A stretch of DNA of 64,000 bases, from NCBI RefSeq assembly GCF_003665435.1, contig NZ_CP023407.1:4513501-4577500 (forward strand), given 5' to 3'. A program made the translations under genes and the position numbers. Position 1 is the stretch's first letter, and the number at the start of each line of letters is the position of its first letter. The notes under the pieces are model-generated. The model was not told where the DNA came from, searched no databases, and worked only from the letters and a program-made list of their open reading frames with translations. Origin of the DNA: Streptomyces fungicidicus (lineage in GTDB: Bacteria > Actinomycetota > Actinomycetes > Streptomycetales > Streptomycetaceae). Below are positions 42,729 to 49,717 of this stretch, piece by piece.

Positions 42729-43588
42729 CACGCCACGCGCTTCCACGCGGCCCGCAGCCGCATCTCGGACGCGGAGTGACCGGCCGCGCGGAACCGGGCG
42801 GCCATCTCCCGGTAGGACAGGGCGGGCGTCTCGCTGGTGCGGATCTCGTCGACGATGACGTCCAGCGCCTCATCCGTGAGCGCCGGTGCGCTCTCCAGCG
42901 ACCGCGCGGCGAGCGGCTCGGACGGGCCCCACACCGGCAGTTCCCAACGGGGCGTGACACCGGGTGTGACGCGGGCCGTCACGCTGGTCAGCGCCCTACC
43001 GGTCTCCTCGCCCGCGCGGGCCGTCTCCAGCGTCGACCACGCCCCCGCGAGGGCCTGCGCGGTCTTCGCCTGGACGCGTGCGACGCGCGCCCCGGCCTCC
43101 GTCACGGCCGTCAGCCGCGTCTCCTCGGTCGCGGCTTCCGCCCGGAGCCGGGCGCGGGCCACGGCGGCCTCGTCGCGCGCCTCCTGCTGGATACCGCGGA
43201 TCGCGTCCAGCGCGACCGGGGTAAGGGCGGTGCGCTCCCACATCGCGTGCACCAGCCACAGGGCCTTGGCTGCGATCGGGAGCCAGGCGACGGCGAGCCA
43301 CGCCCCGGCGGAGTGTTCTGCTGTAAGGGCGTGGGCGACCAGTACGCCGGCGGCGAGGATGCCGAAGGACCAGCCGACGGCGGTCACGGCCCGGTTGTGG
43401 TCGCCTTGTGCGGCGAGGCGGCGTTCGTAAGCGAGGGTGGCCAGCCATCCCCCGTCGATACCGAGACCGACGACCAGAGCGACCGGCCACGGCACCGCCG
43501 TGCCCAGCCACATCACCACCACGGCGAGGGTTAGCACCATGGACACGGCCGTCATCGCGACGGCCGGCAGAACCGTCTTGGCCCTCAT
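42728..43588 (-). CDS. SpdB-like membrane spread protein (DUF2637 type)
   Basis: A 286-residue protein with four N-terminal membrane helices (about 8-28, 34-54, 68-90, 96-116), a long charged helical stretch (about 125-210) with an Arg/Ala-rich coiled-coil character, and a C-terminal helix-turn-helix-like region (ALSYREMAARFRAAGHSASEMRLR). This matches SpdB proteins of streptomycete plasmids, which help spread DNA through septa of the recipient. ATG overlaps the stop of the upstream gene (ATGA), and its stop overlaps the next gene. Confidence 0.85.
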   Translation of the reverse strand: MRAKTVLPAVAMTAVSMVLTLAVVVMWLGTAVPWPVALVVGLGIDGGWLATLAYERRLAAQGDHNRAVTAVGWSFGILAAGVLVAHALTAEHSAGAWLAVAWLPIAAKALWLVHAMWERTALTPVALDAIRGIQQEARDEAAVARARLRAEAATEETRLTAVTEAGARVARVQAKTAQALAGAWSTLETARAGEETGRALTSVTARVTPGVTPRWELPVWGPSEPLAARSLESAPALTDEALDVIVDEIRTSETPALSYREMAARFRAAGHSASEMRLRAAWKRVA

Positions 43589-43863
43589 GCCGCACCCCCG
43601 TCCTGACCGCGCACCGCGATGGCCGCGATGAGGACGACCGGGGTGGAGTCGTCGCCGTGGTCTCGGCTGTCCTCCGTCCAGGACCACACCGCGCCCGGCG
43701 CCACCTCGTAGCCGAGGGAGGCCAGCGCCGCCCGGCGCTCCGCCCCGGTGGGGACCCGAGCGGTGCGCTCCCACTGGAAGGTGGGCCACTCGGTCTCGCC
43801 GTACAGCACGACGTACAGGTGCCACGCCCGGCCGGTGTTCGACATCTGCGCGGTCAGCGTCAT
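43585..43863 (-). CDS. DUF6303-like small protein
   Basis: A 92-residue protein. WHLYVVLYGETEWPTFQWER and ALGYEVAPGAVWSWTED-like text (here ASLGYEVAPGAVWSWTED) followed by PVVLIAAIAVR suggest a compact beta-rich fold. Relatives are present in many streptomycete integrative elements beside spd genes. The ATG at 43863 overlaps the upstream stop; a GTG one codon earlier is possible. Function unknown. Confidence 0.78.
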   Translation of the reverse strand: MTLTAQMSNTGRAWHLYVVLYGETEWPTFQWERTARVPTGAERRAALASLGYEVAPGAVWSWTEDSRDHGDDSTPVVLIAAIAVRGQDGGAA

Positions 43864-44132
43864 CACGCGGCACCCCCGGGCAGGCTCGCGCCGGCGCTGC
43901 GGTTGAGCAGGGCGACGCGGGCGGCGAGCGCGCGGCGGCGGGCCCGCCGGATGCGCCGGTTGTCCAGCTCGGTCGGGATGCGGTCCAGCGTGGTGATGTG
44001 TGCGTCCAGCAGCTCAACGTCCGCCAGGATGACGGGCATCTCCCGCTCGATCGCGTCCAGTTCCGCGTCCGTCGGCTCCATGAAGTCGGCGAACGCGGTA
44101 ACGGCGTCCTGAACAGTGACGATGGGGTTCAT
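43863..44132 (-). CDS. DUF6284-like small protein
   Basis: An 89-residue helical protein: AVTAFADFMEPTDAELDAIE, then ILADVELLDAHITTLDR, then RIRRARRRALAARVALLNR. The acidic first half and Arg-rich second half are typical of this small family found in AICEs. It starts the tightly overlapping chain of five genes leading to tra. A strong hairpin (44171-44200) lies between it and the upstream small gene. Confidence 0.78.
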   Translation of the reverse strand: MNPIVTVQDAVTAFADFMEPTDAELDAIEREMPVILADVELLDAHITTLDRIPTELDNRRIRRARRRALAARVALLNRSAGASLPGGAA

Positions 44133-44170
44133 TGGGTCGTGATTCCTCTCAGCATGGGACGGCCCGAAAA

Positions 44171-44200
44171 GCGCCCCCGGAGCTGCAACTCCGGGGGCGC
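44171..44200. terminator. Hairpin within the transfer transcript
   Basis: A perfect 12-bp stem GCGCCCCCGGAG with its complement and a 6-base loop, 25 bp after the stop of the 57-residue gene and before the Spd chain. Probably an attenuator. Confidence 0.7.
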
Positions 44201-44224
44201 GCCGTTGGTGGGTGAGGCCTGCGG

Positions 44225-44398
44225 TCAGTGGCGGAGGATCTTGCGGATCTCGACGTTGCGGCCGTAGCCGTCGCGCAGGCGGACGACCTTGAAGCAGCCG
44301 CCGCCCACGTCGGTGATCAGGTGCTTCTCGCCCTCGTAGTCGACGACCGTTCCGACGTGGTCGACGTAGATGTGCTTGGGGTTGGTGATCCGGCGCAT
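44225..44398 (-). CDS. Small hypothetical protein (57 residues), first gene of the transfer transcript
   Basis: A 57-residue beta-rich protein, MRRITNPKHIYVDHVGTVVD to RNVEIRKILRH, containing YEGEKHLITDVGGGCFKVVR. It looks like a small SH3/KOW-like barrel. GAGAGGGG precedes the ATG. It is the first gene behind the operator-flanked promoter at 44737-44780. Homologues occur at the same place in related elements, as far as I recall. Function unknown. Confidence 0.72.
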   Translation of the reverse strand: MRRITNPKHIYVDHVGTVVDYEGEKHLITDVGGGCFKVVRLRDGYGRNVEIRKILRH

Positions 44399-44736
44399 GC
44401 CTGCCCCTCTCGGGTCAGTGGGAAGGGGTGGACGACCGGCCCGCCCGCCAGAGGCGGACAGGAAACCGGCTCCCCTCAGCGCTGCACGTACGAGACGCAC
44501 AGCGGAGGCAACCGGCCGCAGCCGGTGAGCTGCGGAAAGGCTGAACGTGTGTGCTGTCTCCTTCGGGAACGCGAGCTCCCGTTTCAGGCGTATGGAGACG
44601 TGACCTTTCGGTCTAAGCCCTCCCGAATGACAAGGGTCGGGTGCGCCCTCGGCCCGCTCTGTCCCGGGCCCCTTGGCGCTGCTCGAAGCACAGCGCCCGT
44701 CGATGCACACCACAGGCCGGACACGAGGTCCGCTAA

Positions 44737-44780
44737 CTGGTGCGCACCAGTAGATTGCATCTGGTGCGCACCAGAGTCAA
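44737..44780 (-). promoter_or_regulatory. Leftward transfer promoter with two identical 14-bp operators
   Basis: The 14-bp palindrome CTGGTGCGCACCAG occurs at 44737-44750 and 44761-44774. On the minus strand TTGACT (44780-44775) and CAATCT (44757-44752) form a -35/-10 pair with 17-bp spacing; one operator fills the spacer and the other lies directly after the -10. A third near copy sits at the GntR-Nudix gene, so that protein is the predicted repressor. Confidence 0.75.
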
Positions 44781-44859
44781 GGTGGTTCGCCATTTCGAGT
44801 GGCGTTCGCTCCCCGCGGTGCCTCTCCAGGAGACCGCTCAGAGCAGGGCTGGCGGTAGC

Positions 44860-44896
44860 CAACAGGGCTTAACATCAGGCCTGTTAAGCCCTGTTG
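44860..44896. promoter_or_regulatory. Perfect 15-bp dyad upstream of the XRE regulator
   Basis: CAACAGGGCTTAACA and its complement are separated by 7 bp. TTGACC at 44894-44899 overlaps the right arm and could be the -35 of the rightward XRE promoter, making this a likely repressor or autoregulator site. Confidence 0.65.
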
Positions 44897-44960
44897 ACCT
44901 GCGGCAACGTGAGGCATGCTGAGAACGCCAGTGAAGGCTTCAACCGTCGGACGGTGATCT

Positions 44961-46094
44961 GTGAGCGCAGGACTTCGAAGCGCCCGGACGGCGCGCGGCT
45001 GGTCTCAGGAGCGACTGGTTCGCGAAATTGAGCAGTACGCCCGGCGGAATGTCACGGACGTTGCCTCAACCGCGAGCCTGCGCGTGTACGTGTCGGAGTG
45101 GGAGAACGGGAAGCGCACGCTCTCGGACCGGTACGCGGGGATCCTGCGGAAGCTCCTTGGCGTCACTGACGCGGAGCTGAGGGGCGGCGCTGCACCGGCG
45201 CCGGTGGCCGCTTCGGCCGACGGCTACGACGAACTGCTCAGCCGGATCGACGCGGCCGGCAGTGTCGGTGAGACCATGGTGCAGGCGTTCAACGACCAGA
45301 CAGAGTTGCTCCGCACCATGGACAGGCAGAGGGGCGCGGCTGGTCTGGTCGACCAGATGACAGGGCACCTTGCCGCACTGGAAGACGCGCTCAACTTCGC
45401 CGTGCTGCCGTCCGCACGCCGACCTGTTGCCCTGGCCCTTGCAGGTGCATCGACCCTCGCAGCGTGGCAGGCCATCGACTCCGGAGCGGTCGAACGGGCG
45501 TGGCGGCACTACGAACTCGCGAAGCGAGCGGCGCGTGACGCTGAGGCTCCGATGTACCTGGCCCACGCCATGGCGGAACAGGCGTACGTGCTCTGTGAGG
45601 CCGGTCGACCTGCCCTCGGGGTCGACCTCGTACGGGACGCGCGGCGCACCGTTGGCCAGTCGAGTTCCGCTCGGTTGCGGGCGTGGCTGTATGCGGCCGA
45701 AGCGGAGATGTGCGCATACGCCGGTATGCCGGACGACTCCCGACGGGCGCTCGATGCGGCCCTGGCCACCATCCCGGCAGGACCGGAAGACAGGGACCCG
45801 GACATGCTGAGCATCTTCTTAAACGGCACCCACCTTGCCCGGTGGCAAGGCAACGTGCTCGCCATGCTCGGTGACAGCGACGCGGTCACGAGTCTGTACG
45901 GAGCGCTGGAAGACATGGACCCGTCGTTCGTCCGGGCGCGCGCTGGACTGCATACAGACTTGGCGCACGCGCACTTGACGCGAGCCGAGTACGACGACGC
46001 CCACACCCATTTGAGGCAGGCCCGGCTACTGGCGGGCCGCACCGGTTCGGTGCGGCAGCGCCGTCGTGTCGACATGCTCAGCGCGCGGCTGTGA
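44961..46094 (+). CDS. XRE-family regulator with TPR-like C-terminal domain
   Basis: A 377-residue protein. The N-terminal helix-turn-helix (about 1-68) has LRSARTARGWSQERLVREIE and VSEWENGKRTLSDRYAGILR. The rest is a helical repeat region of TPR type (for example AEQAYVLCEAGRPALGVDLV and LHTDLAHAHLTRAEYDDAHT). Such regulators in AICEs resemble the activator or quorum-type regulators that sense a ligand or peptide through the TPR part. GTG start. Codon 287 (45819-45821) is the rare TTA, so translation should depend on the bldA tRNA. Its 3' end overlaps the converging GntR-Nudix gene by 17 bp. A dyad upstream suggests control of its own promoter. Confidence 0.88.
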   Translation: MSAGLRSARTARGWSQERLVREIEQYARRNVTDVASTASLRVYVSEWENGKRTLSDRYAGILRKLLGVTDAELRGGAAPAPVAASADGYDELLSRIDAAGSVGETMVQAFNDQTELLRTMDRQRGAAGLVDQMTGHLAALEDALNFAVLPSARRPVALALAGASTLAAWQAIDSGAVERAWRHYELAKRAARDAEAPMYLAHAMAEQAYVLCEAGRPALGVDLVRDARRTVGQSSSARLRAWLYAAEAEMCAYAGMPDDSRRALDAALATIPAGPEDRDPDMLSIFLNGTHLARWQGNVLAMLGDSDAVTSLYGALEDMDPSFVRARAGLHTDLAHAHLTRAEYDDAHTHLRQARLLAGRTGSVRQRRRVDMLSARL

Positions 46095-46866
46095 TTCCCT
46101 GCGCGCGCCGGTTGGCCAGGATGTGGAGCAAGGCAACGAGGGTGCCGGACCCCATCAGCTCACCGCGGGCCATGAGCCCCGGAATGTCTGTGAGGGGGAC
46201 CCACTCGATGTGGCCGGCTTCCTCTAGGTCGGTCGGTTCACCGACCCGTTCCGCGCCGTGGCCGACGAAGATTTCGTGAGGCGAGTCGACCATGCCGACC
46301 ATGGGCTGATAGCTCACGACGTGTTCCAGCGTCTTCGGGCGCCACCCGGTCTCTTCGACCACTTCGCGTAGAGCCGTGTCCGCTGGTTCCTCGCCAGGGT
46401 CAACGATGCCGCCCGGGAGCTCCCAGCCGAACTGTTGGGGTACGAAGCGGTAGCGCCACATCATGAGCACGCGGTCCTGGTCGTCCAGAACGGCGGTGAT
46501 GGCTACGTGGTGCAGCTTCACCACGTGATGCTCGAACGACTCCATACCGGGCGGCTCCACATCCCAGAGTTGAAGCTTCACCCATCGGTTGTCGTACAGA
46601 TTGCGCTCACCGTGGATACGCCACGGCTCCACCCCCTCAGGCCGCCTGACGCTCACTGCGCCGGGGACCCGGTACGAACTGCGGCCCCGAACCTCCAAAG
46701 CGCCCTCAGCCACGAGACGCGCGAGCACCTGCCGCAACGCCGTCCGGCCGATGCCGAGTTCATCGACGAGCGCACGCTCAGAGGGAAGCTTGTCGCCCGG
46801 TGCGTACTCGCCGGCAGCCAGCCGCTCCCGAAGCGTCTCGTAGACCTTGGTCGTCTTCGGTCCCAT
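46078..46866 (-). CDS. GntR regulator fused to a Nudix hydrolase domain
   Basis: A 262-residue two-domain protein. Residues 1-72 are a GntR winged helix (KVYETLRERLAAGEYAPGDK, LPSERALVDELGIGRTALRQ). Residues about 85-250 are a Nudix domain with a perfect box: G153, E159, R167, E168, E171, E172, G174. In pSAM2 these functions are separate proteins, the repressor KorSA (GntR) and the transfer-immunity factor Pif (Nudix motif); here they are one chain. It would repress the transfer promoter through the CTGGTGCGCACCAG operators, perhaps modulated by a nucleotide such as ADP-ribose. Own promoter region carries a near copy of the operator. Confidence 0.9.
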   Translation of the reverse strand: MGPKTTKVYETLRERLAAGEYAPGDKLPSERALVDELGIGRTALRQVLARLVAEGALEVRGRSSYRVPGAVSVRRPEGVEPWRIHGERNLYDNRWVKLQLWDVEPPGMESFEHHVVKLHHVAITAVLDDQDRVLMMWRYRFVPQQFGWELPGGIVDPGEEPADTALREVVEETGWRPKTLEHVVSYQPMVGMVDSPHEIFVGHGAERVGEPTDLEEAGHIEWVPLTDIPGLMARGELMGSGTLVALLHILANRRAQGITAAR

Positions 46867-46890
46867 GCGCGGAGCACTCTCCGTTCTGCT

Positions 46891-46904
46891 GTGGTGCGTA
46901 CCAG
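46891..46904. promoter_or_regulatory. Third operator copy at the GntR-Nudix gene
   Basis: GTGGTGCGTACCAG matches the two 14-bp operators at 44737 and 44761 in 12 of 14 positions and lies 25 bp before the GntR-Nudix start. It suggests autoregulation. Confidence 0.65.
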
Positions 46905-46959
46905 CGTAACCTCAGGTCCGTCGGAGCTGGAGGCGTATAGCAACGTGATGGCGGACGGA

Positions 46960-47451
46960 CTACGACGCCAGGCCTCGCTGAATCCTTTTGCGTGCGAGAT
47001 TGAAGGAGCGATTCGGAACCGGTATGTCGGTCGACACTATCTGCGTATACGCAGAGTTCAGGGTACGCAGCAGCTCTTGAGTCTGGCGCCACTCACTCTC
47101 CATGGAAAGGAGACCAAGCTCAAGGCGAATTTTATGTCTGAGCGAAGTATAAGAACGGGCCGAGGATTCGAAGTCAGCGGCTTTTTTCGTGGTTCCGAGG
47201 AAGGAGGCAGTTGCTGCCACCGAACCTGATACGGCCGAGAGTGCACTCCATACGACGCTTTGATTGAGGGCGGACAGGAAGCCAGAAACCGCCGCTGTGC
47301 AAGCTGGAATAAACATCATGAGGCGTCCCCAAAGCTCCGCTCGCTTCGCGGCCTCAAAGTATGCTTGCGCACTATACAAACAGTTCTCCTCCATCCGTTC
47401 CAGTTCAGCTTTGGCGGAGTCGTATTGTTCACTGTTCAAGTTGCCTCGCAT
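46960..47451 (-). CDS. SLATT-type two-TM protein, partner of the reverse transcriptase
   Basis: A 163-residue protein. A helical N-terminus (AELERMEENCLYSAQAYFEA) leads into two close hydrophobic helices (about 41-62 WGRLMMFIPACTAAVSGFLS and 65-86), then an amphipathic helical tail (FESSARSYTSLRHKIRLELG). This layout matches SLATT domains, two-TM proteins proposed to act as membrane-disrupting effectors in nucleotide- or RT-linked conflict systems. The ATG follows the RT stop with no gap and in the same frame. Base composition is clearly more AT-rich than the host genes. Alternative: an unrelated two-TM membrane protein. Confidence 0.78.
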   Translation of the reverse strand: MRGNLNSEQYDSAKAELERMEENCLYSAQAYFEAAKRAELWGRLMMFIPACTAAVSGFLSALNQSVVWSALSAVSGSVAATASFLGTTKKAADFESSARSYTSLRHKIRLELGLLSMESEWRQTQELLRTLNSAYTQIVSTDIPVPNRSFNLARKRIQRGLAS

Positions 47452-48930
47452 TCACGATGTGGTGACCTTGGGATTCCCTGAAAGGTACCTGCACGTCCAA
47501 CGCAGTTCGGGAAGTGAATCCTCCACATTCCTCAGATAGCGTTCGGAGAGTTTTCCTGACTCGTAGAGTGCCACCAGTAAGGCGCGGCGCATAGTGTGAC
47601 TGGGTTCGCCCTCGAATTTGTGCCTGAGTAGTTGCGCTTCAGACGCTGACGCGTTCATACCTAGATACCGCACTGCGAATTCGCGAGGGAATTCCTCACG
47701 ATTCTTGTCCTCCATGATGTCCCAGGCGGCACCTTTGGCCTTCTCGCTACCGATCTCTAGACGTACGAAGTAGCGCAGTATCCGCTGTTCGATGTACGGG
47801 TAACTGCTGCTTTCGGATGACAGGAGAAAATCGGTGAGCTTGCGCTGTATTTCTCGCTGCCGGTGAGCGCATTCAGCGAAGTAGGCAAAGATCTCCCTTG
47901 CTGCGTGCGCCATGAAGCGAAGGTTATCCAAGCACCACCCGACCGCGTAGTCGTCGCCCAACCTGCGAAGCTTGTTGAGGGCAAACCTCATCCGACTGCT
48001 GTCGAGTCTTTCCTCGTGTACAAGGTCGTCGAAGTAGTCGCGTATGTCCTCGTCTACGTCCGGATCACCCGTACTAAGGGCCTGATCGATCGAAGACTCG
48101 CGCGCGTTCTTCAATGTGTCGAGGGCGTCTGGGAAGTCAAGAATTTTAGTCTTCTGGGCCGACATCGTCAGCCTCTTTGAGCGGAATATTCTATTCACGT
48201 CAACTAAGGCGTCGCGTAGCGCATTCCAGTCTTCATGGAAGATCATGATGTCGTCTGAGTAGCGGAAGAAGGGGAACTCGTTTCGCTCAAGGTACTCGTC
48301 GACTGGAGCCAAGTAGGCATTCGCTAGAATCCCGGAAGCATCCGATCCCTGCGGAAGCCCCCAAGCATGGTTGATGTTCTGGAAAGTTTTCAGGAAGGAG
48401 CTTACGTTCCTGATCGCGGTTTCATTCTGGCATATCAGGTAGAGGTCGTCTGTTAGTAGGTCGATGTCTATGTGCTCGTAGAAGGAAGATACATCGGTAG
48501 TCGCTAATTTGAACACCCGATTGCTGCGTAGTTTTCGCTTCGCGCGTTCTCTCATAAGAGTCCAGGAGTCTTTCCAGAATATCGGCCTACCGATTCTGTG
48601 ATTCCACCTGTAGCTGTACACCTGTCCCTTGCGAAAGTTGTCCAGGTCTGCCGCGAGCTCGAAAATCAGCGAATCATAGATAAGTCTGTCTCGCGCAGAG
48701 AATCGGGCCAGCGGGCGGACCGCAATGTCGCTTTTCGGATAGTCCACGATCTCAGTGTGTCGCGGGGTGCAATTGCCGTCACGGATGGTGGCCGCAAGCT
48801 CATCCCGTAGCCCGGCCTCCCATTGGCTCTGCACGTCTCCATAAGCGGCAATGTCTGGAATCTCAGAAAACTCTTGTCCGGATACGAGAAGGCGCAATGC
48901 GGCGTTAAGGCGAGCATTGACGTCGTACAT
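47452..48930 (-). CDS. Reverse transcriptase of the UG/Abi-like type, candidate defence gene
   Basis: A 492-residue RNA-directed DNA polymerase. RT motifs: RPLARFSARDRLIYDSL (motif 1 region), catalytic Asp146 in TTDVSSFYEHID, GLPQGSDASGILANAYL (motif 4), the catalytic pair Asp226-Asp227 in FRYSDDIMIF, and SAQKTKIL (motif 6). Residues about 285-492 are a helical repeat-like extension typical of the UG/Abi group of defence RTs. Retron-specific NAxxH and VTG motifs are absent, and no maturase or DGR parts are seen. At least three rare TTA codons (142, 242, 451) imply bldA dependence. GGGGGTCAGCC precedes the ATG. The SLATT gene follows at once. Confidence 0.88.
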   Translation of the reverse strand: MYDVNARLNAALRLLVSGQEFSEIPDIAAYGDVQSQWEAGLRDELAATIRDGNCTPRHTEIVDYPKSDIAVRPLARFSARDRLIYDSLIFELAADLDNFRKGQVYSYRWNHRIGRPIFWKDSWTLMRERAKRKLRSNRVFKLATTDVSSFYEHIDIDLLTDDLYLICQNETAIRNVSSFLKTFQNINHAWGLPQGSDASGILANAYLAPVDEYLERNEFPFFRYSDDIMIFHEDWNALRDALVDVNRIFRSKRLTMSAQKTKILDFPDALDTLKNARESSIDQALSTGDPDVDEDIRDYFDDLVHEERLDSSRMRFALNKLRRLGDDYAVGWCLDNLRFMAHAAREIFAYFAECAHRQREIQRKLTDFLLSSESSSYPYIEQRILRYFVRLEIGSEKAKGAAWDIMEDKNREEFPREFAVRYLGMNASASEAQLLRHKFEGEPSHTMRRALLVALYESGKLSERYLRNVEDSLPELRWTCRYLSGNPKVTTS

Positions 48931-49078
48931 GGCTGACCCCCCGTTCCCCCCGAGTGCCCCCCTGGTGGTGCGGGGCCCCTGTGACGCTGCGCGCCTCTAC
49001 GATCGCGTACTCAGGCGTAGATCTGTAGACGATCACTCGGCCCTCGCGTTGAGCGATGAAACCACACGTCCTGCCGAG

Positions 49079-49612
49079 ATGAGTCATCATGCCCGGATGG
49101 ACTCTCATGGCGAGATGCCGATCGATGCTCAGGCTCCTGTCGCCCGGGCAGCCTGGTCGTTTGCTGAGGCTTACTGGGTCGAGAAGAACATGAGGCAGAC
49201 GTGGGTATCCGTAGACCCTCTGCTGCGGCGGTGCTGGACGCGGGCGTGGTTGCAACCCTTGCGCGCCAGGGCGGTGTCTGACGGGTTCGACCCGGACCAA
49301 GTAGTTGAGGCGTTCGCGGATGCTGCGGTGCAGCATCCGCTTTGGCACCCATTCGCCAAACGGCAGGTTGAGCAGGCAACGCTTCCCGTTACCCGGGAAG
49401 GATGGGGGATGAAGGTACATCCGCAGATCGTGGCACCTGATGTAGAGCTTGTACGACTACTGCCTGTACCTCCAGGTGGCGTGCTGAAGCCCAATGAAAC
49501 CTATGCCTCAGTGCCGCTGCTGATGAGGTACGACACAGCGGCGGGTTGGAGGGTCCTCAACTTCGTCAGCGATGTCGTGCCTACCCCTGGATGGCCTCCC
49601 GTCATGGAGTGA
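49079..49612 (+). CDS. Hypothetical cargo protein divergent from the RT
   Basis: About 177 residues from the ATG at 49079 (another in-frame ATG at 49097 is possible, and the frame is open upstream). AARAAWSFAEAYWVEKNMRQ is not exact; the readable words are WSFAEAYWVEKN, WVSVDPLLRRCWTRAWL, AFADAAVQHPLWHPFAKRQ and LMRYDTAAGWRVLNFVSD. The helix-rich first half followed by strand-like segments ending in a W-R-V-L-N-F strand suggests an NTF2-like fold, with low confidence. It lies between the RT and attR and is divergent from the RT, so it may belong to the cargo module. Function unknown. Confidence 0.6.
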   Translation: MSHHARMDSHGEMPIDAQAPVARAAWSFAEAYWVEKNMRQTWVSVDPLLRRCWTRAWLQPLRARAVSDGFDPDQVVEAFADAAVQHPLWHPFAKRQVEQATLPVTREGWGMKVHPQIVAPDVELVRLLPVPPGGVLKPNETYASVPLLMRYDTAAGWRVLNFVSDVVPTPGWPPVME

Positions 49613-49717
49613 TCGCTCGCCAACGTGATCACACGTGCAAGGCGACCTATGCGGGGCAGCTGTGGGGCGGGATGCAGCCTGTGACCAACAGAGTGCTGGT
49701 GAAGGCGGATGCGCCGC

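Larger units (their letters stand above)
44399..44960. other. Divergent control region of the element, no gene
   Basis: This 562-bp gap separates the leftward transfer block from the rightward XRE regulator. It holds two palindromic operators with a leftward promoter (44737-44780), a 15-bp dyad (44860-44896), and a leader of about 335 bp (44402-44736) in which I see no convincing gene. Confidence 0.75.

Noticed and set aside
44399..44713. N-terminal extension of the 57-residue gene to 162 residues
   Set aside because: The extension is low in family-like sequence, while GAGAGGGG stands at the proper distance before the ATG at 44398; the upstream frame is leader.
47452..48930. Retron or group II intron maturase
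   Set aside because: No retron NAxxH or VTG motifs, no recognisable msr-msd-type repeat beside it and no maturase or endonuclease domain.
47452..49612. Diversity-generating retroelement
   Set aside because: No template/variable repeat pair with adenine-biased differences and no Avd-type accessory gene were seen nearby.
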